A stretch of DNA of 5,658 nucleotides from a bacterium. GTDB taxonomy: Bacteria; Fidelibacterota; Marinisomatia; Marinisomatales; Marinisomataceae. Positions 1 to 5,228 of this stretch are shown one piece after another. The stretch covers positions 1 through 5,658 of the forward strand of contig JALRJJ010000072.1 in the NCBI GenBank assembly GCA_023255095.1, written 5' to 3'. Positions within the stretch are counted from its first letter, which is position 1, and each line of letters begins with the position of its first letter. The notes under the pieces are model-generated. The model worked only from the letters and a program-made list of their open reading frames with translations, was not told the DNA's origin and made no database searches. A program made the translations under genes and the position numbers.

Positions 1-1725
1 AATTAATTTATTCATCGTACTTATTGATTTTAACTTATTTAAATGCTCTAGTACGTCTTTTTCTATTTCAAGACCTTTTCCATAAACTAATTCATACATT
101 TCGAGGCATAAAAGCCAATCCTTAGCGTGATTTTCCTTTAACTCATTTAGTATGTTTAAAAGAGAAGGCTCCTCCAATCTAGAATTTTCTCTCATAAACC
201 TTATATTCTCATATAACGTGTGTAGCTTTTTTTGGAGATTATTTGGTGATGGTTTGCGACTTTTAGTTTTTGAAACTTTATATAAATTTCTAAAAGAATT
301 TGGACAGGCTGGCCCTGCAAAAGCAGATATAACCTTTTTTCCAACTGCCATATCGTAAACTCCCCATTCTGGTTCAAATAAGATCATATCTCCAAAGGTG
401 ACCGTACAGTTTTTAAAAGATATAAGAATTATTTTTCCTCTCACATCTCTTTTTCCTGTAATAATTTCACCACTTACTTCTATACCTCCTTCAAAATTTA
501 ATTGCACTTGTTTTCCCTCACAAATACCATAGATCTCAAGGTCCTTAGGTGACATGTCTTCAATAGCTAAATTGGTGTTTTCTAGTTTTCCAATTGGGCT
601 TCCAAATCCGGAAGGATGTTGTAGAATTCCATGACCATTTAACTCTTTTTCTCTAGATGCTAAGGCTGTTTGTCCTTTTGTCTGAATATATATAGCCTTA
701 TTATCATGAGCTATGACCTTTGAAAATACACCAGAAATTTGTATTCCTGTGCTTAGTTCAACAGTCCCGATATTTTCCGATTCAATTAATTTTTCTATTC
801 CTTTGAGACCTCCAGTTCTCAAAGCCATTTTGTCTGCAAACTTTTCTAATACATAACTTAGATGAGCAAAATCTGGTGTTACAAAAAGCTGTGGCTGGGT
901 CTGCGTTATGTCAAAATTAACTTGTGCAGCCTCTATTGAATAATCTCTTTTTTCTATTTTATCCAATAGACATAATTTACTTTCTTCTATAGAGGAAAGT
1001 AATCCTGCACCAAATATTTTTGGTTTATCTAAGCTGCCAATTAATCCATATTCGACTGTCCACCAATGAAGGTTTCTAAGCTGAGCCATTTCTGACAGTT
1101 CCCCTATATTTTTCTGTAGTTTTTGAAGTTCTAGTAAGGCATTTTCAATACTTTTCTGATCTGCCTCTGGGTCTTCCTTTAATATGGAAACCTTCCTTAC
1201 TGCCTCATATAAATCCTCGTCTTTAGGTGATGAAATGGCTCTACTTCCAATTTCACCAAACCTACGTAAATACTCCGCATATTCAGGATTGCCAATAAAA
1301 GGAGCGTGGCCCGCAGCCTCATGGATGATATCTGGAGCAGGGGTATAAGAAATATGCTCTATACTTCGAATATCAGAGGCAATTACTAATACATTATATG
1401 CCTGAAATTCCATAAATGCATTCGGGGGTATAAATCCATTAACAGAAACTGCCGCCCATCCAATGTCCTTGAGAATTCTATTCATTCCTTCCATCTCTGG
1501 AATTGAATCTATTGTAATTCCGGTACTTTCAATTCCATTTAAATAGTAAGAATGAGCTACTTTTTTTAAGTAACTCAAATTTAATCGCATCACATACCTC
1601 CATACAGCATGATCTTGTGTAGTATATTCTTGATAAGGCTGTTTAACAATAAATTCATGAAGGTGAAGAGGTAGCTTTCTTGTTATCTCATTCCATTGAA
1701 AATCAGCCGGCACTTTTGAACTCAT
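1..1725 (-). CDS. phhA: Aromatic amino acid hydroxylase (phenylalanine 4-monooxygenase type), large form, 3' end cut by window
   Basis: This is a pterin-dependent non-haem iron monooxygenase that probably converts phenylalanine to tyrosine in the cytoplasm. Seen: 575 codons without a stop reach the left edge. The catalytic core shows PDIIHEAAGH with iron ligands H135 and H140, WWTVEYG with third ligand E225, and QPQLFV (about 277-282), which resembles the end of the family core. Compared with human PAH (H285, H290, E330), the H-to-E spacing is 85 instead of 40 residues; the extra ~45 residues (about 165-212) look helical and charged. There is no N-terminal ACT domain. Residues ~300-575 form a beta-rich then helical extension (AGPACPNSF at about 470-478) that I cannot assign. 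Family knowledge: Bacteroidota and Bacillus carry hydroxylases of about 580 residues, so little is probably missing. The ATG overlaps the upstream stop as ATGA, with no clear Shine-Dalgarno, suggesting translational coupling. Tyrosine or tryptophan specificity cannot be excluded from sequence, but the operon favours Phe. Confidence 0.93.
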   Translation of the reverse strand, partial: MSSKVPADFQWNEITRKLPLHLHEFIVKQPYQEYTTQDHAVWRYVMRLNLSYLKKVAHSYYLNGIESTGITIDSIPEMEGMNRILKDIGWAAVSVNGFIPPNAFMEFQAYNVLVIASDIRSIEHISYTPAPDIIHEAAGHAPFIGNPEYAEYLRRFGEIGSRAISSPKDEDLYEAVRKVSILKEDPEADQKSIENALLELQKLQKNIGELSEMAQLRNLHWWTVEYGLIGSLDKPKIFGAGLLSSIEESKLCLLDKIEKRDYSIEAAQVNFDITQTQPQLFVTPDFAHLSYVLEKFADKMALRTGGLKGIEKLIESENIGTVELSTGIQISGVFSKVIAHDNKAIYIQTKGQTALASREKELNGHGILQHPSGFGSPIGKLENTNLAIEDMSPKDLEIYGICEGKQVQLNFEGGIEVSGEIITGKRDVRGKIILISFKNCTVTFGDMILFEPEWGVYDMAVGKKVISAFAGPACPNSFRNLYKVSKTKSRKPSPNNLQKKLHTLYENIRFMRENSRLEEPSLLNILNELKENHAKDWLLCLEMYELVYGKGLEIEKDVLEHLNKLKSISTMNKLI

Positions 1726-2897
1726 AATGAAACTGAGTTTAAAGTACCTCTGCTTTCTTGTTCTCTCTCTATGGCTTCAAATAATGACTTAAAATTTCCT
1801 ACCCCAAAAGATTTTGCTCCTTTTCTCTGAATAATTTCAATGAAAAGTGTAGGTCGATCAACAATTGGTTTAGTGAATAGTTGCAGTAGATATCCTTCCT
1901 CATCACGGTCTATAAGGATACCATGTTGTTTGAGCGTCTCAACATCCTCTTCAATTTCCCCTACCCTTTCTAATATGTCATCATAATAGGTTTCTGGGAC
2001 ATAAAGAAACTCAACCCCTCGTTGTTTTAATGCAGAAACAGTGCTAATAATATTATCCGTTGCTACTGCAATATGTTGTACACCAGGACCACCATAAAAA
2101 TCAAGATATTCTTCAATTTGAGATTTTTTCATGCCCTCAGCTGGTTCGTTGATAGGAAACTTTACTCTTCCATTACCATTGCTCATCACCTTACTCATAA
2201 GGGCGGTGTAGGTCGTAGAAATATCATTGTCTGTAAATGAAATAATTTGGGCGAAACCCATTGTTTCAGCATAAAATTTACACCACTTATTCATCTCTCC
2301 CCATCCTACATTACCCACAATATGATCAATGAATTTTATACCCACGGGATCTGGACTATAATGCGATGTCCATTTTTTAAATCCAGGCAAAAATGGGCCT
2401 TTGTAATTTTTACGCTCAATAAAAATATGAACAACATCTCCATAGGTTCTTATTCCTGACCTTACTATCTTCCCGTATTCATCCTCTTCAACAGTGGGCT
2501 CCATAAATGCTTCAGCACCCCTTTTGGTAGTTTCTTCATAAGATTTGGTAGCATTATCAACCCAAAGGGCAATTACCTTCACACCATCTCCATGGATATT
2601 TATATGCGTATTGATGGGACCATCTTTTTGTAATGGAGAGGTTAATACAAGTGTTACTTTCTCCTGTTTTAAGACATAAGAGACCCTGTCTTTTACTCCT
2701 GTTTCCAGTCCCGCATAAGCATGGGATTGAAATCCAAATGCTGTTTTGAAATAATGGGCACTTTGTTTAGCATTACCTACATACAATTCAATATAATCTG
2801 TACCTAACAAGGGTAGAAAATCTTCAGCATCAGAAAATACTTTTTTAAGCTCATATTTAGAACTTTCTAACTCTTTTAAGCTTCTTAATTCTGCCAT
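1722..2897 (-). CDS. hppD: 4-hydroxyphenylpyruvate dioxygenase
   Basis: The enzyme converts 4-hydroxyphenylpyruvate and O2 to homogentisate and CO2, the second ring step of tyrosine catabolism, in the cytoplasm. Seen: 391 residues with two vicinal-oxygen-chelate halves (about 30-165 and 185-360). The iron triad is H192 (in FIDHIVGN), H275 (in GVQHIA) and E354 (in LFIEIIQR); the spacings of 83 and 79 are close to those of the Pseudomonas enzyme (H161, H240, E322). A PINEP segment (248-252) and the C-terminal gate helix GNFKSLFEAIEREQ (367-380) are also typical. Length is normal for the family. The start follows AAGGAAA immediately upstream, a weak and unusually close Shine-Dalgarno. It lies 26 bp after the homogentisate dioxygenase stop and overlaps the hydroxylase start by 4 bp. 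Hydroxymandelate synthase shares this fold but is made unlikely by the adjacent homogentisate dioxygenase gene and the intact C-terminal helix. Confidence 0.97.
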   Translation of the reverse strand: MAELRSLKELESSKYELKKVFSDAEDFLPLLGTDYIELYVGNAKQSAHYFKTAFGFQSHAYAGLETGVKDRVSYVLKQEKVTLVLTSPLQKDGPINTHINIHGDGVKVIALWVDNATKSYEETTKRGAEAFMEPTVEEDEYGKIVRSGIRTYGDVVHIFIERKNYKGPFLPGFKKWTSHYSPDPVGIKFIDHIVGNVGWGEMNKWCKFYAETMGFAQIISFTDNDISTTYTALMSKVMSNGNGRVKFPINEPAEGMKKSQIEEYLDFYGGPGVQHIAVATDNIISTVSALKQRGVEFLYVPETYYDDILERVGEIEEDVETLKQHGILIDRDEEGYLLQLFTKPIVDRPTLFIEIIQRKGAKSFGVGNFKSLFEAIEREQESRGTLNSVSL

Positions 2898-2923
2898 TTT
2901 CCTTGATTTATAATACTACTTTA

Positions 2924-4084
2924 TTACTCTTCCAACCAAGATTGGAAATAAGAATTGTCATTAATTTTCATTGCGTCTTCTGTAAGCATAAGAGGTTTAA
3001 AGGTATCTACCATCACGGCGAGTTCGAAGGTTTCTTTTTTTCCTATACTCATTTCCATGGTCCCAGGGTGTGGACCATGAGGGATACCGGACGGATGTAG
3101 CGTTATTTGACCTTCTACAATATTTTTTCTGCTCATAAAGTCTCCGTCAACATAATATAATACTTCGTCCGAATCTATATTACTATGATTATAAGGAGCA
3201 GGAACTGCGTTGGGATGATAATCATACAAACGAGGCACAAATGAACAAATAGTAAATCCACTATTTTCAAAAGTTTGGTGCACCGGTGGAGGCTGATGCA
3301 CCCTGCCTGTAATTGGTTCAAAATCGTGAATAGAAAATTTATATGGGAAGTTGTAGCCATCCCACCCTACTACACTAAATGGATGAGCAGCGTACACGTA
3401 TTCATGAATAAAATCTTGTTTTTTAACTTTAATGATGAAATCTCCTTTTTTATTATAAGTCTCTAATTCATCCGGTCCATGTATATCCCTCTCGCAAAAA
3501 GGTGAGTTTTCCAGGTGTTGTCCGAACCAGTTTCGATATTTTTTCGGAGTGTAGATAGGGTTTTTAGCTTCCACTATGAATAATCTATTTTCTTTGCTGT
3601 CAAAATCAATTTGATAAATTATTCCTCTTGGAATTAAGAGATAATCTCCATATTTAAAGGATATATTTCCTAGATGAGTTCTTAGTTTTCCAGAGCCTTT
3701 ATGTATAAAAATTAGCTCATCCGAATCAGTATTTTTGTAGAAATATTCTTTGAGAGAATTTTTTGGTGCGGCAAGAATAATACTGCAATCAACATTAGTA
3801 AGGATAGTTTTTCTGCTTTTTAAGAAATCAGCTGTAGGTGCAATATGAAAACCATTAAGCGCAAGAGATTTCATATTATTATTAACTGCAATTTTTGGAG
3901 CAATACTATAAGATTTTAAAATCTCTTTTACCTGTGTTGGTCTTTGAGTATGATATAGAAGTGAGGACATGCCATCAAAACCGATCGTTCCAAATAGTTC
4001 CTCATAATAAAAGTCTCCTTGTTCATTTTTAAAAATAGTATGTCTCTTATTTGGAATATTTCCAAGTTTATGATAGTATGGCAT
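2924..4084 (-). CDS. hmgA: Homogentisate 1,2-dioxygenase, short form
   Basis: The enzyme opens the homogentisate ring to give maleylacetoacetate, using Fe(II) and O2. Seen: a complete 386-residue cupin-type protein starting MPYYHKLG. An N-terminal beta-barrel part includes PRGIIYQIDF (152-161). The C-terminal catalytic part has APYNH with H300, SDEVLYY with E307 and GIPHGPHPGT with H336. These match the human ligands H335, E341 and H371, except that the H-to-E spacing is 7 rather than 6. H269 in PPPVHQ is the likely counterpart of the human active-site H292 (inferred). The protein is about 60 residues shorter than the human enzyme, consistent with a shorter bacterial subfamily. It is the promoter-proximal gene of the three-gene operon and faces the Lrp-type regulator across 336 bp. 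No Shine-Dalgarno is visible before the ATG, which is common in Bacteroidota. Homogentisate dioxygenase is strongly favoured over other cupin dioxygenases by the PHG motif and the neighbours. Confidence 0.95.
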   Translation of the reverse strand: MPYYHKLGNIPNKRHTIFKNEQGDFYYEELFGTIGFDGMSSLLYHTQRPTQVKEILKSYSIAPKIAVNNNMKSLALNGFHIAPTADFLKSRKTILTNVDCSIILAAPKNSLKEYFYKNTDSDELIFIHKGSGKLRTHLGNISFKYGDYLLIPRGIIYQIDFDSKENRLFIVEAKNPIYTPKKYRNWFGQHLENSPFCERDIHGPDELETYNKKGDFIIKVKKQDFIHEYVYAAHPFSVVGWDGYNFPYKFSIHDFEPITGRVHQPPPVHQTFENSGFTICSFVPRLYDYHPNAVPAPYNHSNIDSDEVLYYVDGDFMSRKNIVEGQITLHPSGIPHGPHPGTMEMSIGKKETFELAVMVDTFKPLMLTEDAMKINDNSYFQSWLEE

Positions 4085-4151
4085 AATGGATATTTAAAGT
4101 TTTATACTAGCTATTCTTTATTTTTTGAGAAATAACTTATCAATGACGATG

Positions 4152-4170
4152 TCTAAAAAACTCATTTAGA
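4152..4170. promoter_or_regulatory. 19-bp inverted repeat upstream of the catabolic operon (candidate operator)
   Basis: The sequence is TCTAAA, a 7-nt spacer, then TTTAGA: perfect 6-bp arms. It lies 68 to 86 bp upstream of the homogentisate dioxygenase start, a usual place for an activator or repressor site. The 19-bp span fits a dimeric helix-turn-helix protein. The arms are A+T-rich, so chance occurrence is possible. Confidence 0.4.
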
Positions 4171-4188
4171 TTATTGAATTTGGAAATT

Positions 4189-4231
4189 TATCATCTATTA
4201 TAAAGGTGTTTTTAGTGATATTATCTATTAT
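4189..4231. repeat. Pair of 13-bp direct repeats (TATYATCTATTAT) 30 bp apart
   Basis: TATCATCTATTAT at 4189-4201 recurs as TATTATCTATTAT at 4219-4231, with 12 of 13 positions identical. The start-to-start distance is 30 bp, close to three helical turns, so both copies would face roughly the same side of the DNA. Lrp-family proteins often bind phased sites as higher oligomers, so these could be cooperative operator sites. No function is demonstrated by the sequence. Confidence 0.4.
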
Positions 4232-4253
4232 GACGGATAGTTCTAAAGGAGTA

Positions 4254-4283
4254 ATTGATTTGATCGTTACCGAATTAAATTTG
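4254..4283 (+). promoter_or_regulatory. Candidate Bacteroidota-type promoter for the Lrp-type regulator
   Basis: TAAATTTG at 4276-4283 fits the Bacteroidota -7 consensus TAnnTTTG exactly. ATTG at 4254-4257, 18 nt upstream, is a three-of-four match to the -33 TTTG element. Transcription would start near 4290, leaving a leader of about 130 nt before the regulator ATG. The spacing is plausible, but the region is A+T-rich and no experiment supports it. Confidence 0.4.
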
Positions 4284-4292
4284 GTATCAAAT
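4279..4292. promoter_or_regulatory. 14-bp dyad overlapping the candidate -7 element
   Basis: ATTTG-GTAT-CAAAT has perfect 5-bp arms around a 4-nt spacer. It covers the last five bases of the candidate TAAATTTG -7 element and the expected transcription start. A protein bound here would block that promoter, so it is a candidate repressor or autoregulatory operator. Confidence 0.35.
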
Positions 4293-4379
4293 GAAAATAT
4301 TTAACATTATTTCATTTATGCTTAAACTCTTATTTTATATACAAAAAATGAATTAAAAAACCATTTATTAGTAATATTT

Positions 4380-4394
4380 TAGAAAATTATTCTA
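4380..4394. promoter_or_regulatory. Lrp-type box with a full match to the E. coli consensus
   Basis: TAGAAAATTATTCTA fits YAGHAWATTWTDCTR, the E. coli Lrp consensus, at every one of 15 positions, with perfect TAGAA/TTCTA outer arms. It ends 26 bp before the start codon of a gene that itself encodes an Lrp/AsnC-family protein. This makes autoregulation the natural reading. Whether this regulator shares E. coli Lrp specificity is inference. Confidence 0.55.
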
Positions 4395-4420
4395 ATATCT
4401 GTTAATTAAATATTTTATTA

Positions 4421-4906
4421 ATGAGTCAAAAATTGGATGCAATAGACATTAAAATTTTAGATCTTCTGCAAGATGATGGGAGAGTAACAATCAAAAAGAT
4501 ATCGGAAGTACTTAATCTCTCTACAACTCCTATTTTTGAAAGGATAAAAAAACTTGAAAAAGGGGGATATATTAAAAACTATGCGACACTTTTAAACCAT
4601 CGAAAATTAGATTTAAAACAAGTAGTATTTATTGAGCTTACACTCAAGGAACATTCTAGAAGTTATATAGAGAAGTTTGCCAATGAAATAAAACTATTTC
4701 CCGAAGTTTTAGAATGTTATAGAGTTACCGGGAGTTTTGATTTTTTAATTAAAATACTTGTTAAAGACATAGAATCTTATGAAAATTTTATATTGACTAA
4801 ACTTTCATTACTCTCTAATTTAGGAAATGTACAAAGTCATATAGCCTTATCAGAGGCAAAAAACACAACAAAGATTAATTTGAAATCAATTAATCTAGGA
4901 GAATAA
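4421..4906 (+). CDS. Lrp/AsnC-family transcriptional regulator
   Basis: This is a DNA-binding regulator, probably responsive to an amino acid. Seen: 161 residues, normal for the family. An N-terminal winged helix-turn-helix spans about 5-55 (LDAIDIKILDLLQDDGR, then recognition helix LSTTPIFERIKKLEKGGYI at 33-51). A linker and C-terminal RAM/AsnC ligand-binding alpha/beta domain (about 66-145) follow, with the family's GSFDFL glycine/aspartate motif at 104-109. The last ~15 residues are a polar tail. The gene is divergent from the homogentisate/hydroxyphenylpyruvate/hydroxylase operon, so the likely role is control of Phe/Tyr catabolism, and the Lrp-type box just upstream suggests self-control. 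The ATG is chosen because the helix-turn-helix begins right after it; no Shine-Dalgarno is visible. Ligand and direction of regulation cannot be read from sequence, so no gene symbol is given. Confidence 0.94.
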   Translation: MSQKLDAIDIKILDLLQDDGRVTIKKISEVLNLSTTPIFERIKKLEKGGYIKNYATLLNHRKLDLKQVVFIELTLKEHSRSYIEKFANEIKLFPEVLECYRVTGSFDFLIKILVKDIESYENFILTKLSLLSNLGNVQSHIALSEAKNTTKINLKSINLGE

Positions 4907-5017
4907 CCTAAAATTCGCAATTGTAGAATTAGCAGAAATATTATCTATTTACTTTGTACAAAATTTAGAGAGAAGATATAACCTTGGGTCTAGTTCCATC
5001 CTATTTTGCTTAATTGA

Positions 5018-5122
5018 GTTGCAACTTTTAATAAAAGGGGAGCCATCTTAGACAAGCCATCGATTTTCGATGGCTTTTTCTTTTTCCATAAGGGTTTGAT
5101 GCGGTTGCAACTTTGAATACAA
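5018..5122 (+). repeat. 19-bp imperfect direct repeat flanking the terminator
   Basis: Copies at 5018-5036 and 5104-5122 share the 11-mer GTTGCAACTTT and agree at 17 of 19 positions overall. The period is 86 bp and the terminator hairpin lies between them. Each copy contains the palindrome GTTGCAAC. The pattern could be a local duplication, a footprint of a small inserted segment, or a pair of protein sites. Confidence 0.45.
5054..5085 (+). terminator. Intrinsic terminator downstream of the regulator
   Basis: AAGCCATCGA (5054-5063) pairs perfectly with TCGATGGCTT (5067-5076) around a short T loop, and is followed by T5-C-T5. The U-rich tract makes this a plus-strand terminator, about 150 nt after the regulator stop. 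AGCCATC also occurs at 5041-5047, so the 3' arm has a second possible partner. There is no matching A-tract upstream, so it is unlikely to work in the opposite direction. Confidence 0.85.
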
Positions 5123-5198
5123 TAATATAGAAGAGCTACACTGTCCTAAATGCAAAGAGACCCAGATTGAGGTTGTTGGAATTGGTAACTGGGATTAA
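5100..5198 (+). pseudogene. Remnant of a small zinc-ribbon-like coding sequence
   Basis: An in-frame stretch of 32 codons ends in TAA at 5196-5198. It begins right after a TGA at 5097-5099, so it has no start of its own in frame. The peptide has CGC at its beginning, then FEYNNIEELHCPKCKETQIE and a tail GIGNWD. The CxC plus CPKC pairs, separated by about a dozen residues, resemble a four-cysteine zinc ribbon. The gene family cannot be named. It is most simply the 3' end of a decayed or interrupted gene. The stop just upstream, the missing 5' part and the terminator immediately before it argue against a working gene. It may also be chance. Confidence 0.35.
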
Positions 5199-5228
5199 AT
5201 TGTCTTAAATTGAATGAAATTGATTCTT

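Larger units (their letters stand above)
4085..4420. promoter_or_regulatory. Divergent control region between homogentisate dioxygenase and the Lrp-type regulator
   Basis: This 336-bp A+T-rich spacer separates two divergent start codons and must hold both promoters. It contains no credible gene; the only short reading stretches have fewer than about 10 codons. It does hold a dense set of small symmetric or repeated motifs, listed separately: an inverted repeat near the operon start, a pair of 13-bp direct repeats 30 bp apart, a candidate promoter with an overlapping dyad, and an Lrp-consensus box close to the regulator start. I could not identify a convincing TAnnTTTG element for the minus-strand operon. 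That direction may use a weaker promoter that depends on activation (inference). Confidence 0.75.
4907..5228. other. Intergenic region between regulator and lipoprotein genes
   Basis: This 322-bp spacer holds no intact gene. It contains a strong hairpin terminator, a 19-bp imperfect direct repeat on either side of that terminator, and a short cysteine-containing reading frame that looks like the tail of a lost gene (each listed separately). Just before the next gene, TTAAATTG occurs twice, at 5195-5202 and 5205-5212, with a 10-bp period; TAAATTG is one base short of the Bacteroidota -7 motif, so a promoter for the lipoprotein gene could lie here. Positions 4907-5017 show nothing I can name. 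Confidence 0.6.

Noticed and set aside
152..358. Plus-strand reading frame of 68 codons
   Set aside because: It lies antisense inside the hydroxylase coding region and has no recognisable motif or initiation signal.
2247..2459. Plus-strand reading frame of 70 codons
   Set aside because: It is antisense to the intact hydroxyphenylpyruvate dioxygenase gene; its composition mirrors that gene.
1722..2897. Hydroxymandelate synthase instead of hydroxyphenylpyruvate dioxygenase
   Set aside because: The neighbouring homogentisate dioxygenase and the intact C-terminal gate helix fit the catabolic dioxygenase.
2903..3466. Short plus-strand frames (65 and 63 codons) and a 61-codon minus-strand frame at 3175-3360
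   Set aside because: All overlap the homogentisate dioxygenase gene in other frames and show no independent support; the hydrophobic tail of the 3175-3360 frame is a by-product of A+T-rich codons.
4143..4169. Eight-codon reading frame (MTMSKKLI) upstream of the operon
   Set aside because: It is on the opposite strand to the operon and has no Shine-Dalgarno, so it cannot be a leader peptide for it; it also coincides with the inverted repeat.
4180..4194. Second Lrp-type box (TTGGAAATTTATCAT)
   Set aside because: It matches the Lrp consensus at only about 10 of 15 positions, which is weak evidence in DNA this A+T-rich.
5097..5102. TGA followed by TGC as a selenocysteine codon in the zinc-ribbon frame
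   Set aside because: No gene-like sequence precedes the TGA in frame, and the U-tract of a terminator lies directly upstream; a plain stop is simpler.
4907..5228. tRNA, small RNA gene or CRISPR array in the spacer
   Set aside because: No cloverleaf, no regularly repeated units beyond the single 19-bp pair, and the one hairpin is explained as a terminator.
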